The notes under the pieces were generated by a model. That model made no database searches and was not told where the DNA came from. It was given only the letters and a program-made list of their open reading frames with translations. DNA of 64,000 bases. It comes from Ascochyta rabiei (taxonomy: Eukaryota > Ascomycota > Dothideomycetes > Pleosporales > Didymellaceae). Shown here piece by piece: positions 10,160 through 22,180 of this stretch (positions are counted from its first letter, which is position 1; each line of letters opens with the position of its first letter). The DNA lies in NCBI RefSeq assembly GCF_004011695.2, contig NC_082409.1:248001-312000 (forward strand), read 5' to 3'. Made by a program: the position numbers and the translations under genes.

Positions 10160-11260
10160 TATGTACCTATGCTAATAGAAGTGCGTTACTGCTAGGCCTT
10201 ATCTATCTAGGTAAGGGAAAGGTAGTACAATTAAGCTGGGTTAAGAATATAGAGCTAGGAAAGCACTTAGTCTACTTTACTACAACCCCTACTAGCTAGA
10301 CTAATAATAACATTAGCCTTACCTAGCTTAAGCAAGTGTCTGCTTGCTACACTAAAAAGAAAGTATAGAGATCCTATTAGCTTTTAATAGTAGATAGCTA
10401 CAGATTATACCTAACGCTTAATTTTATCAGGTACTATAATAATAATTAGATTCTAATATATATCCTTTCCCCTTACTTAACTTAAACAACTTAGCTACTA
10501 GATATAGTTAACTTTAAGCCTCTATCTACAGCATATAAGAAGGAGCTTGCTTAGTTTACTAGGGATAGCTATAGGAAGGTCCCTGTAAAAAAGAGCAACT
10601 TCTTTAATCTATTTTAGGCTGCCTAGGTGTCTACCTTTATAAAAAAGCTAATACTTAAAGGCTTTAAAGCTACTAGTATCTTACCCCTTAACTCTAATAA
10701 AGTCCTTACTAGGTTTGCTAATAATATAGCTAAGGCCTTAGATATATTATTATCTAACCTATACTATAGTAGAGAAGACTAGCTTAAAATATAGTTACTT
10801 ATTAGGTTAGCAGTAAAGAATAAGCATAGATAGGAGGCAAAGAAGCTAAGGCGCTTAGTCTACTCTATTTTAATCTAAAATAGTATATTCTATAATAATA
10901 TAATAGGTCTTAAAAAAGCACTAAATATTAAGAAGAGGCAGAGTAAAAAGCCTAAAAATCTAGACCTCTAAGAACAGCAGGAGTACTACAGTAGTGCTGT
11001 GTTTTAGTCCCCTAGTAAGCAGCGTAAAGCTAAGAAACGCTATAATATGTTTAAGCGCCTAGAGATAAAGGAGAAGCTTAAGAAAATTAATAGGAAGGAG
11101 CTTGCATACGCTAAGAAGCTAGTTAAGGAGAAAGAGAAGAAGGAGAGGCGTATAGTGTAAGAGGCAGCTAAGGTAGTATATAAGAAGAGGAAGGCTAACA
11201 TAGTAATTTAGAGAGCTAAACGTTAGGCTAAAACGTAGTGTTAATAATAAGAGTGTAATA

Positions 11261-13123
11261 ACGTACTCTACGGTCGAGCGGATCACACGATCGAGCGGAT
11301 CACTCTGCCAAGACCACACCAAACCTCCACCCTATTATGGCTCACATTAGCCCACGTTGGCCTTTTATACAGTAGTACAGCACATAATATTATTTAGTAA
11401 CACCTTCTACAGGCTTTTTACACGTGCGCGAGTTATGCCCTACGTTGTGGCACTTTTTACAGCGTCTTTAGGTTACCTTACCTCCTTTAACACGTACTTA
11501 CTTCCTTGCCTTCTTACTATTACTACGCGCCCTAAACTTAGTTAGAGTAGTTAATTAAAGGCCTTCCTTAGCTGTTAGGACTCCCTCCTGCTGTAACTGC
11601 TTTCTTTTATGCGATTTACGTCGCGTAGTAGCCTTATTTGCTGCTTAAAGCCTAGTAATCTCCCTTTAAGCCAACACTAGCTTGTGCGCTACCATAGCTG
11701 CGCCTTTAGCAAGCTTTTTAAAGGCCTTAACTATTAAAGTTAGTAAGCTGCTTGCATGCCTTTAAATCCTCTCTTAAACCAGTGTTAATTGCGACCCTAA
11801 TTGCAGGGTAGTGCTTAGGGTTTAGGACTGCTAGGGCTCATCTTCTATAGTAGGTAGCGGTGGGGTACGTAGGCGGACATTAAGACCTATTATAACCCGT
11901 TCTGGGTTAAAGGGGACTATTCCAGCGCCTTAGAAGCCTCCTTAGATATTGCTAGAAGTAAATGTCTCCTTTTAGGCGCCTATAAAGCATAGTAGGAACT
12001 TAGTTTTAGTAATATAAGTAATATAGTTGTATATAAGATCCTTAGCTTAGCGCCTATACGCCTTCTTTAAAGAGGCAAAACAGCCTATATCTAGTAGCTG
12101 TAAGAGGTGTAATAAGTGTAGAGGCATACACAGTGTAATAATATTTGCTTTCTTACAGTATTGTTAGAAGTTAAGGGAGTTATAGCTCTTATAGCTATTA
12201 ATAAGGAGTAGCTAGTATACTCCTTAGGTGCGCGTCTTTGTATAGGCATTAAAGTGCTTTAACTAGTCTAGTCTAAGCTTGTTAGTAGTCCATCCGTTCT
12301 TAGAGACTCTAATAACCTAGTTGTGGGGCAGATTAGGCTCTTTATACCAGGCAGAGAGGTGGTTGCAGCCTTTAAAGATAATAAAGGGTAGAATAGCGTA
12401 TCCTGTGCCGTTAATGCCCTGTATAACTATTGTCTACTTCTAGTTACCCTACTACACTACCTTTAGTTGTCCTTAACGCTCTAAGCCTGTAATAACTACT
12501 CCTGTTAATATCTAGCCTATTATAAAGCCTGTCTTATTAAAGTTGTACGTGTTATTATCCTAGATGCTATACTTAGCTTTAACATTTGCTACAAGCCTAA
12601 ACCAGCCCCTAATAACCTCTGGATCCTTACAGAGGGCTCTCTTATAGTCGTACTTGCAATTAAACTTTACTTTAAGGTTAGGGCAGCGCTTAATAAATAT
12701 ATTAGGCTAGTTTATGCTAATATAGCCTATATTACGCTTAGCACGTAAAGAATTAGCTATATTAGCTATAGCAGCCAGCTAAGGGGCAAATCCTCGTGCG
12801 TCTAGCTTAAGGATGTACTTAGCAATTATGTTCTCCTTAGTCTAATCTATATTCTGTCAATTTAGGGTACAATTAGCTTATGTAGGTTGTCCTGTGTATC
12901 AAGCGTGTAGTGTGCTGTAAGGTGCGTTATATATAGCTGCAGCGCGTTACAGTGTAAGCGTTGCGTCTTGTTAGATAGCCTGAAGCGCAAGCTGTATCGC
13001 AGCTTCTCTTAAGGGCGTAGATTGGTGTTGTTGTTGAGGCATCGCGTAGTAGGGTGGAGGTTTAGTGTGGTCTTGGCAGAGTGATCCGCTCGATCGTGTG
13101 ATCCGCTCGACTGTGGAGTACGT
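11261..13123 (-). mobile_element. pogo-like (DDE1) element P1a
   Basis: 1863 bp with inverted repeats starting ACGTACTC and containing two gagcggatca motifs, flanked by TA (11259-11260 and 13124-13125). It is inserted in the 3' part of the P3 transposase. Same family and same length as 39352-41214 and close to 49158-51028. Confidence 0.9.
11342..13042 (-). pseudogene. P1a transposase, RIP-degraded
   Basis: From the ATG at 13040-13042 (MPQQQH) to TGA at 11342-11344 is 567 codons with the frame kept, interrupted by TAG/TAA stops of RIP type. The order is an HTH/CENP-B-type DNA-binding region, a DDE1 catalytic domain, and a C-terminal zinc-knuckle-like CKKCHNVGHNSRTC. Active relatives excise and integrate the element at TA. 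Confidence 0.85.
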
Positions 13124-13471
13124 TACTGTAAAAGCTATAAAATTATCTTAAAAGGGTAAAAAGAAAGCTTTATAAGTAACCTAGCTAAAAAAAAGCGTTA
13201 AAAACGTGGTCCTAGAGATAATGTTGGTAGTTGTGGTCCCCTATTGCTGTCCCTAACTCCCTTACTTAAAACTACATTACATAGCTACAACGTTAAGTTA
13301 CTAGCAAAATTTAAATAGTACGTCTTTTTTGTAAGTAATTAATTACTACTACACTACAAGATCCTGTAATAATAGCTATTGTGGGTGGTTGTACAACCTC
13401 ATCTATTTTTAAGCATTAAGGTGGTTTCTAGGCGTTGCGCGACTCCGGGTGTTGCGCGCACGGACACGGTA

Positions 13472-14107
13472 GGCCCATGCGCAATCCAGCAACGCAATCG
13501 CGTTGTATAGTTAATACCTTTAGTCTAACCTTATATAACCTAAATAAGAGCTTTTAGCATAGAAATTATAGGTCATTATAGCTCTAGTAGAGAGCTTTTA
13601 TTATAGTAGTGTAAATATATAATTACATCTATAGAAGCTAGATACTAGACGTTAGAATTAATTTAATTTATAAGTTTAACGTCCTGTATAAGTTAAAGAC
13701 TATATAAGACAAGAGTAGTTAAGCTACTCTAGTAATTTAAAAAGTGTGTTTGTTTAAAGGGATAGTAAATGTGTGTTTGTAGTCTAATAGTAAGGGCCTG
13801 TGCCCTAGGTTGTTAAGAAGAGCTATTGCCTTCTTAAATTAGGGTTGTGTAGAACTATCCTACAAGTAGGTACTTCTAGCGTTTGTTGTTTATTGTCTAT
13901 TGCTAGCTATTGCTATTATAGTAGACAGTCTTTGTATTGTTGTTGTTGTTGTTGTTGTTATTGTTGTAAAGAGTTTGTTTGTTTATCACTATTGCTAGTA
14001 ATAGACTACTAGGGTGTTTAAGCTGTTGCTTAGTTAATTTTGTCTAGGTATAGGAGGTTAGTATAGCTAGTTATAATAGGGGTATTTGTATAGGATGTAG
14101 CTAGGTA
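13472..14107. other. AT-rich spacer with (TTG)n microsatellite
   Basis: No gene seen. A TTG microsatellite lies at about 13936-13969. The last 80 bases (about 14025-14107) repeat at 20854-20942 because the 6.6 kb hAT-like element was inserted into a tandemly repeated unit. Confidence 0.6.
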
Positions 14108-14559
14108 TACGCTGGCAAAAGGGTAGGGGGTACCCCGAGGTTAGGTAGGGGTTAGGTACGGTCCGCACGGACGTTAGGTAGGGGTAGGGTAGGGGTAGGG
14201 TCCATATGGGGTAGGGGTAGGGTAGGGTCTACACGGATGTTAGGTAGAGGTAGGGTAGAGGTACCTCTAGCGTGGGGTAGGGGTAGGGTACAGTCCGCAC
14301 GGACCAGGGGTAGGAGTAGGGGTTAGGTAGGGTAGGGTTAGGTAGGGGTTAGGTAGGGGTTAGGTAGGGGTTAGGTAGAGGTAGGGTAGAGTAGGTTAAA
14401 GTTACCTAATCTTCTATAATACTACAGACAACATACTTAATAGTATACTACTTAGAAATGCTATATACGCAAAGAAATTAATTTTAAAAGATTTAAATAG
14501 AGGATAGAATTCTAGGATTTTCTCTATTTATAATAGCTATTTATTACAGAACTATATAT

Positions 14560-17480
14560 CCTAATACCGTAGTAGCCTCGCTCTCTTTCGCAGCCGCCGT
14601 TCTCGCTAAAATAGAGTTAATAGACCAGTTTCTTTAGTACTACTACTATGTTACTCTTCTTCTATAACCTCTGTTTCTAGACTAGGACAAGCTAGTAGCT
14701 TAAAGAGATTATCTAGCTTATCTAAAGCTGCCTTCTCCCCTTCTTGTATCTGTGCTAAAGCAAGAGAATCCTTTAGAATTATAATCTAGCGTATTGTAGT
14801 AGCAGATAACCTGTGGTATTAGTCCCTAATCACATCTCTAGCTATGTTAAACACCTGTTTAACTCTAACTTCTGTTATTAGTACTGTAAGTATATCTTTT
14901 ACTACACAAGCAAGTTATAGATAAGTTACAGCATTAACCTTCTACTAGTCTAGTAGATTAAATCTATCTCCCTGTTGTATGCAAGGGGTACTAAGATAGG
15001 CCTCTCCTTCTTAGCAGGTGTAAGCCACCTCCTCGTTATTATTAGACAGGTTTAAACTCTAACTATAGGATAAGAAGCTCCTATTAGGTTGCTAGACTAA
15101 TGTTACAGGTTTTCAGAACTAATTATCTTCTACTAACTGTTAAACAGGGTTGTAAAGTACTTGTGTAGACCAACCTAAATTATTGTTGTTATAACAATCT
15201 AGGTATTATAAGAATTGCTCTTAGTACATGTACTTATCTTAAACTTCCTAGGTATTATCCTTATAACGTAGTTGGTAATAGTATATAATAAACTGCTGTA
15301 ATAACATTACCTTATACACAGTAAGCTTCTAGCTTAGATCTAAAATAGTTGCACAGTTAAACAAGAACCTGTAACTGTCCTCTGTTTTTAAATAGTACTT
15401 AGACAGCTTAACACAACCCTTTTACGCAGCTACTTTTACAACTTCTAGCTATTCTAAGTTATTAGCGTAACCTAGGTTGTTGCTAAGCTCTTTAGTTATC
15501 TAATCTAAGAAATTAAATAGCTAGTTATACATTAGCTAGATATGCTAAATAAGGGGCTTATAAGTCTTGCTAAGGGTACTAGATGCCTTCTTAAATTGCT
15601 ATAGCATTATTATAACAGCCCGCAGGTGCTGCCACTTAGCTACTGCTAGTTAAAGTTTCTTAAGATCTTTAAAATCAGCTTCTGCCACCTTATTATATAT
15701 AGAAGCACCTTCTCTACAGCTTAGTGCCTTTAGTGCAATTTCTTGCTCTAACTATATATTAATGTAGACCTAAAGCTTTAGTGCGCGCTTACCCATATTC
15801 TAGGTAGAGTTCTACCTAGTCCTAACATCTTATATAACTAATAGTTAATTATTTACTAGAATATTACTCTATAGTGTAAGAAACCTCTTAAATTATTGTA
15901 GTAATAGAATTATTACAATTCAGATAGCTTACATCTGTGTTACACTTAGTATGTAATAAAATAATGTAATAAATAATTTCTACCTTCTAGAGAGAGTTTA
16001 GAACAGACATGCTGTTTTTAAAAACCTCTAATATAGCGTTGCTGCAGTCTTTATGCATACTCTAGTTCTAGTAATACCTTAAGTTAGAGATAGTAAATAA
16101 TGTCTTACATAACAAGGTTAATTATATATATAAGACAAGGAACAATATTCTCTCTACTATCCTAAGTAATGTTATTCTGCTATAGCAACCTCTCTAAGGT
16201 CTGTAATAATACACTGTTATTACTAGCATTGTCGCAAGTAATAGTAAGCAGTTATTTTGTAGTTTTAGTTTCCTAAAGAAATTAAAGAACTTGCTATGCT
16301 ATAGAGGATCCTGTATGTTTTCCGCATATAGAAATAAAGTCTAAAAGGACTTCTTACAATTTCTAGCTCTTGTTTATATAGTAACCTTTGATAGCTAGGA
16401 AGCTAAGGTAAATGCTTGCAGTCTAGGCATCTAATGCAATAGACAATTTAGTACTAGAACTAAGATCCTAGAGAAGAGCGTGTTCAGCAGCCTTAAATTG
16501 GCTCTAGAACATCTGGCTAAATTTATAACAGGTAGTTATCACAGCTTCTAGCCTTAGGAAGTAGATAAATTGTTAGAATAACAGCCGTTTAATTGTTTAA
16601 AATAAGAGGTTGTTATTAACAACTAATTGCACAAGCTCTGTTTTAAAGGCTAAAGCAGAGTATGTAGGATTAGAAGAAAACTAGTTTTTGTTTTGCTAGC
16701 AGGCAGTGTATGAATATAATGGGAGGTTTAATAAAGCATAAGCAGAATTCTTAATTTGTCTGCAGGCTTGTAAACTAAGGTGTTAGATAAGATGCTTAGT
16801 CCTACAGCCTTTTATAACTAGGTGCTAAAGAACTAACCTACAGTTATAACAGTATACGTATAGATAGCTATCTTATACCTAAGAGGCTTTGCTATATCTA
16901 CTCTAGATCTGGCCTAAGCAAGTTAGTGCATCCTAATGTAGCTTTTTAGAAGCAGGATTACTTCCCTATAATATAGTTGTCTACCACTAATCCTATGCTA
17001 TAATAGTTGCCTTACTATTGCTAGTATTAGGGTCTAGGGATACTGGCCGTTTAATAAGATATAATTGTTTTAGAAACGCCCCTTTAACAAGTTGTGTAGC
17101 AGAGAAAGTAAGAGATAGAAGAAGCTTAGGTAGAGTAGAAGGTGTGTCTACTAGTAGTAATGACATATATGTTATATGTAGACATAATAAATATAGATAT
17201 TTAATCCTAAGGCAACAGGATAATAGAAAAACCTTTTAACAAACTGCCTAGGGCAAGCCTAAGCCCTAACAACAAGATTGTCATATTTAGTGCTAGGAAC
17301 TAGTTGTTTCACCATTTTCTTAGGGTTAGCTTAGATATCTTAAGCGAGTTTCTAATTAGGTAGAGATACAAAATAATAAATTAAACAGAAATTAGTAGAT
17401 CTTGCCAAAGAGGCCATGTATGTGTTAATTAGCTGTTATTTTAAGCTAAAACATTAGCTCTATATCTAATCCAGATCTAT
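14560..17480 (-). pseudogene. hAT-type transposase, RIP-degraded
   Basis: Read on the minus strand, 14935-14760 gives VKDILTVLITEVRVKQVFNIARDVI and then LSATTIRQ-like sequence, the C-terminal hAT dimerisation motif (usually P..S...ER.F...). The frame continues to an acidic C-terminus near 14640 (TEVIEEE). Upstream sequence to about 17480 shows coding-like minus-strand segments with many TAG/TAA stops, so I cannot place exons or the start. The assignment rests on this motif plus the 8-bp target duplication. Confidence 0.65.
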
Positions 17481-17770
17481 CTTATTATTGTTGTCAGATC
17501 CTTTAGATCCTAATTCCTCTACATCCTTTTTAGCTAATAACTTGTAAAATTGCTTATTAGTCTTATACATATTTGGCATAGATTAATAGTACTCCTCTAG
17601 CTTAGAATTAGACTCTTTAATCTCCTTCTTACACTTATTATTGTTAGGTGCTAGAATAAATAGGCGATAGCTAACAAGCTTGGGATCCTAACTAATCTTA
17701 TCTACGAGAGATAGAGGTTTAGTTTAACTATAGTAATTAGTAAGTGTATGTAATAATATAATGTAATAAC

Positions 17771-18697
17771 TTATAACCAGGTATTATTAGTTATAACTGC
17801 TATGCTTTTAGGGAACATATTATTACAGAAGGCCTCCTATTCTTTTTTCTCCTTCTTGCTCTTAAAGGTGTTATCTTTAAGTTTTTAAAGACCTTGCTAA
17901 TACTCTTAGCAGAGCCGGTTCTTAACAACGCTGCTATTAGAAAAGAGCTATTTATTACCTTAGCCTACAGTAGTCTAACTAGTAGTAGAACTGTCTTAAG
18001 CAAGTTCTGCATGCTTTCTAAGGGCCTGTTAGTGTGCGCAAAGATCTATTTTATGCTTAAGATTATCCTACTTCTTATAAACAGTCTTAAGCTTGTTTTT
18101 AAGCTACTTAGCTGTTCTTAGTTAGTAAATATTTGTAATAAGAAGCTGTAATAACTAACCACTAGTAGATAACTTAAAGCGTTACTAATCTATATCTTCT
18201 TTAGTCTAGGCTACTATTACAGCTTAAATATTAAGATCTGCTAAAGCATAAGACTAGTCTTAACCTAACTTTAGCCTAGCCTAGTATTTTGCTGCACAAT
18301 TAGCAGCCTTTACCTTATTAATAATTTCCTTCTCTTTGCTACGCAAGGCAGCTTAATTTCTCTGTTAAACTGCGCAGATACTGTCACTAAGCTCTCCCTT
18401 AAATAAGACTTTTGTGCTAGTCTTTTAGCCTGCAGCCCTAATCTAACTATAAGAATTAAGGACTTAATTAATCTTATAGTCTCTTAAATAGAAACCCTAG
18501 TATTGTTAGCACTAACTGTTATAACAGGCTATAATAACTACCTTATTTAGTTAATCCTACTTCTTAGCAGTAAAGCCAGCTAGTATACTAGTACCTGTAG
18601 TGCTAGCAAAGGTTATCATATCTTCCTCCTCCTCCTTCTTAATATTATTAGCGTTAAGATTAATTATGCTAACTGTAATAGGAGGCAGTAATAACAT
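17771..18697 (-). pseudogene. accessory coiled-coil reading frame of the hAT-like element
   Basis: From ATG at 18695-18697 (MLLLPPITVSI) to TAA at 17771-17773 is 309 codons in one register; apart from the last codon every stop lies where Gln or Trp is plausible. After an acidic EEEED stretch it reads ITFASTTGTSILAGF, ELSDSICAV, LRSKEKEIINKVKAANCAAK and a long Lys/Glu/Gln/Leu-rich helical part (KNKLKTVYKK, KSKKEKKE). That composition suggests a coiled coil. Further coding-like sequence (17480-17715, CKKEIKESNSKLEEYY) may be a second exon. No family recognised. It lies upstream of the transposase on the same strand. Confidence 0.55.
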
Positions 18698-18739
18698 GTA
18701 GTATTATATAAACAGAAGGTATTATAGATGCAGAAGGTG

Positions 18740-19520
18740 TTATAGAAGAGCAGGGCAGTAGTAAGCTTTTTAGCAGCTAGTCTGTGCTTAACGTGTCGTA
18801 GTTTTACTAGCGCAAAAGTAATAAACGCTAGCGCTGTTACAACAAAAAACATTAAAACCCCTTCTAATAATATTAAAACAGCTTAGAGCTAGGTGCAACC
18901 TATATTAAAAAAATGCGCTTAGTAAATATACAAAATCTATAGGTTATTACAGTTTAGTATTATATACCTGTTTGTGCATTATAGTTGCAATAATCCCTAC
19001 TTATAATAGATTTTAGTTTTCTTGCGCTAGGCAGCAGCCTCTACTAGCGCTTAAACAACAAACGCTAGCGCTAAAGCAATAGGAAACATTTGTAACGCGT
19101 CTTATAATATTAAATTAAATTAGAATTAGACGCAGCTTAGGAAAAAAGAATGTGCTTAGCGTATTTATACTATCTGTAAGTTATTACAGTTTTTTATTAC
19201 ATAACTGTTTATGTATTATAGTTATAATAATCCCCTACTTATAATAGATTTTAGTTTTCTTACGCTAGGCAGCAGCCTCTACTAGCGCTTAAACAACAAA
19301 CGCTAGCGCTAAAGCAACAGGAAACATTTGCAACACGTCTTACAATATTAAATTAAATTAGAATTAGACGCAGCCTAGGCTAAAAGAATATGCTTAGCGT
19401 ATTTATATTACCTATAAGTTATTACAAGCTTTTATTACAGTTACGCTAGTGCATAATAGTTGTAATAACTTTCTACTAGCTACAGATTCTAATTTTCTTG
19501 CGTTAGGCAGCAGCCTAAAC
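18740..19520. repeat. tandem direct repeat, period about 237 bp
   Basis: Three partly degenerate copies can be aligned by gcattatagttgcaataat (18975, 19212, 19450) and by cttgcgctaggcagcagcct. Copies one and two are the closest. The differences are mostly transitions. Confidence 0.75.
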
Positions 19521-19559
19521 TTTAGCAGCGCACAGACCTCTGCACGCGTTATTACACTA

Positions 19560-19810
19560 ACCTATTAACAAACTCTACCAACACCTTTTACACTATAATA
19601 CTACACTATTACAATAGCTATACTACTACAATTTTGCTGCGCAACCTAGGCGTACCACAATATTACAGCCTACTATTACAGCTATTACAGCCTACAAGCT
19701 ATTACACCTGCTATTACACTAATTTTTATAGCCTACTACTACAGCCTACTATTACAGCCTACTACTACAGCATACTATTACAGCTAACTATTACAGCTAA
19801 CTACCTAATT
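19560..19810. repeat. TATTACAGC-type minisatellite
   Basis: Short irregular repeats of tattacagcctac and variants (tattacagctaac). The open frame through it is a product of the repeat. Confidence 0.7.
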
Positions 19811-20526
19811 ACTAACATAGCTAGAGGTCGCAGGAACAAGGCTGTTCTAAGCTAAGGATTAGCTGTAACTAGCGGCACGCTAGTAAGGAAGCCCTTAGCA
19901 GCCAAGTCTGCCCGCAAGGCGCCTACTCTGCTACTAAAGCGTAGGTACTGTTATAAGGCTAGCAGTATATTATTACATTCTATTATTATATTTAATAACT
20001 AATACTAAGGTAGTAGTTACGCTGCGCAATATCTGTTAATACTAGAGGTTAACTAAATTGTTAATACCTAAGATGCCATTCTTACACGTAGTTTAGGAAG
20101 TTGCTCTTTAACTAAGAAATAATCTTTAGTTCTAGGCTAGCGCTCTAGAGGCTCTTTAGGAGTCTGCTAAGTCTTTCCTTATAAGTGTCTTTAAAGGTAT
20201 GTGTTAGTTTCTTACAGAAGCACACAAAACTAATATTTAAAGATATAAACATAAACGCTATCTATGTAAAGTAAATTACTATTTAGGCAAAGGATGTAGC
20301 TCTTGCAAAGCAATACTACTAGAGGCTTATTAGTGCCCCCTACTAAATAATTATATATTAACGTTATAAGAGGGGAAAAAGAGAGAACTAGGGTTTTATA
20401 GAATATTTATATAATATATACTGCTAATAAGTAAACAAACCTATATATAATAATTGTCTGTAATAATATTTAAAGCTTAACAACTAAAATATTTAAATAA
20501 AAAAGGCTTTAACAGGATAGATGTGT
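19811..20526. other. internal non-coding part of the hAT-like element
   Basis: AT-rich, RIP-altered sequence between the minisatellite and the right subterminal block. No coding frame supported. Confidence 0.5.
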
Positions 20527-20752
20527 AGTCACGTAATGTACATAACCCCTACCCCTACCCCATGTGGACCCTACCCTACCTGTACCCCTACCCTATGTAG
20601 ACCCTACCCTACCCCTACCCCTACCCTATGTAGACCCTACCCTACCCCTACCCTCTTAGCATAGAATTAGCGTAGGTAGGGGTAGGGTACGGTAGGGGTA
20701 CATCACCTAATGTACCCTACCCCTACCCAACCTCTACCCTTTTGCCACCGTA

Positions 20753-21070
20753 GCTAGGTATATAGACCTGTTGCTTTACTAAGGCAACAGGTATCTATAG
20801 GCCTAAGAAGAGACCTGTTGCTTTGTCGATAGAGTAGTCGTATAGGGGTAGGTTAAGCCGTTGCTTAGTTAATTCTGTCTAGGTATAGGAGGTTAGTATA
20901 GCTAGTTATAATAGGGGTATTTGTATAGGTTGTAGCTAGGTATATAGACCTGTTGCTTTACTAAGGTAACAGGTATCTATAGGCCTAAGAAGAGAGCTGT
21001 TACTTTGTTAATTTTGTCTTGGTATAGGAGGTTAGTATAGTTAGTTATAATAGAGGGTATTTGTAATAAA
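20753..21070. repeat. tandem repeat of about 182 bp, the target of the hAT-like element
   Basis: Two successive units begin gctaggtatatagacctgtt at 20753 and 20935. Each contains a short hairpin cctgttgc...gcaacagg. The left flank of the hAT-like element (14025-14107) matches the end of a unit, so the insertion lies in this array. Confidence 0.7.
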
Positions 21071-21446
21071 GTAATAGCTGTGTAGCAATTGCTAGGCAGG
21101 CAATAGCTATAGCTAGGAGTTCTATGTTTGTTATGCCTTTAACCAGTCTAAATCTTCAAGCGCACAGGCTTTTGCAGAGATTTTATCTTAACTAAGACTA
21201 GATAACCACTCTGTTTAGCTTACAATAGCCAGCGCGCCTGTTCCAGCGCCTACACTACAAAACAGACGCTAGAAATAGATATTAGGAAGGCATGTTTGTA
21301 ATATTGGGATAAAATATTAATAGAAATTGACCTTTCTCTACCTATGAAAAGTTGGTGTTTAGTGACTGGACGTTAGAAGTTGTGTAGGCACTTAGCTATT
21401 TCTAACAGTATATCTAGAAAACTATTAAATATTAGAACACTAATAA
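21071..21446. other. unassigned AT-rich DNA
   Basis: No gene or repeat recognised. The middle (about 21120-21400) shows less RIP than its surroundings. Confidence 0.4.
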
Positions 21447-21712
21447 TAGTTTCAAATAAGAGGTATTAGAGAAATAGACTGGGTAATAGACCTGCTAAGA
21501 AACGTGCAGAGGCTCTTACTAGAGCCTAGATTTGTTATGGGCTTAGACCTTGTTTAAGCCTTAAGCGAGACAGGGCGGTCACGTGCCCTACAGACATATT
21601 AGAAGGACACGCAACGTGTTACCTCCTTAAGAGATACAATACCATATGGACCCTTATTGCATCCCACCCTAAGGCCAGTCCATAACAAGATTAAATAAAA
21701 AAACACTTGTTA
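21447..21712 (+). repeat. relict Copia-type LTR carrying a solo gypsy-1 LTR
   Basis: The sequence from caaataagaggtattagaga to gagcctagatt matches the LTR at 28341-28508. It is interrupted at 21533 by a 155-bp solo LTR and ends at the TA where a pogo-like element is inserted. Confidence 0.7.
21533..21687 (+). repeat. solo LTR of the gypsy-1 family
   Basis: TGTTATGGGC...GTCCATAACA, 155 bp, flanked on both sides by AGATT (21528-21532 and 21688-21692), a 5-bp target duplication. It lies within the relict Copia LTR. It is less RIP-altered than the copy at 4681-4835. Confidence 0.9.
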
Positions 21713-21789
21713 ACGTACCCTACAGGCGAGCCGCTTAACAGGCAAGCCGCTTACTTTTGCCAAGCCCCCACTAAACTTCTCCTCCTACA

Positions 21790-22180
21790 CTAATGTCTTC
21801 TTAATAACACTATTTAGACGCGTTAAAGGAAGCTTAGATACAGCTTACGCTCTAGGCTCTTAAATAAGACGTAAATCTCTCTTAGCAACGCGCTGCAGCT
21901 ATCTACAGGGTCCCTTAAAAGACACTAAGCAACTAACACATAGGACAACCTTGTCGCGCTAATTCTATAGCTAACTTAGAAGAGATAGACAATATTAAGA
22001 AGGAAGTAATTATTAAACATGTTCTTAAGCTAGATGCGTAAGGGTTTTCTTCTTAGCTCTTAGATGTAGCAACTATAGCTAATTCTTTGCACACTAAGTA
22101 TAATCTAGGCTCTATTAGCGTTAACTAGCCTAGTACATTTATTAAGCAATACCTAGAGCTTAAAGTTAAGTTTAATTATA
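21790..22180 (+). pseudogene. pogo-like transposase, N-terminal half
   Basis: Reads as the HTH/CENP-B DNA-binding region, parallel to 5109-5560 (for example VIIKHVLKLDA and ANSLHTKYNLGSI). It stops where the P2 fragment begins. RIP stops throughout. Confidence 0.75.

Larger units (their letters stand above)
8430..13330 (+). pseudogene. P3 transposase, RIP-degraded and interrupted twice
   Basis: The reading frame holds YIDVLTKRNLLPI in the N-terminal DNA-binding part and SFIIGVVGR and REWILVLVC in the DDE1 domain, where the first hAT-like element is inserted. It resumes at 10168 with KGKVVQLSWVKNIELGKH, LLIVDSYR (Asp of the DDE triad) and LTRFANNIAK, and a Lys/Glu-rich tail up to about 11257, where P1a is inserted. 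The tail resumes at 13126 with TVKAIKLS. Stops are nearly all TAG/TAA at Gln/Trp sites. A functional relative would be a cut-and-paste transposase. Confidence 0.8.
7954..13469 (+). mobile_element. pogo-like (DDE1) element P3 with two nested insertions
   Basis: Terminal inverted repeats CCGTGTCYGTGCGCGCAAC occur at both ends, each flanked by TA (7952-7953 and 13470-13471), the target duplication of Tc1/mariner-pogo elements. The repeats continue inward with further gcgcaac motifs. Removing the nested insertions (8983-10167 and 11261-13125) leaves about 2.47 kb. The terminal repeats keep CpG and show little RIP; the interior is heavily altered. It landed just upstream of the MYND gene. Confidence 0.85.
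14108..20752 (-). mobile_element. 6.6 kb hAT-like element with G-rich ends
   Basis: Inverted termini TACGSTGGCAAAAGGGTAGG, with a perfect 8-bp target duplication GCTAGGTA (14100-14107 and 20753-20760). Subterminal G-rich minisatellite blocks lie at 14108-14395 and 20527-20752. On the minus strand it holds remains of an hAT transposase and a second long frame (17771-18697); beyond these are tandem repeats. RIP is severe inside and milder in the G-rich ends. It is probably the coding relative of the element at 8983-10159. Confidence 0.85.

Noticed and set aside
13936..13969. (TTG)n run as a coding poly-Gln or poly-Asn tract
   Set aside because: No open frame around it supports a gene; treated as a microsatellite.
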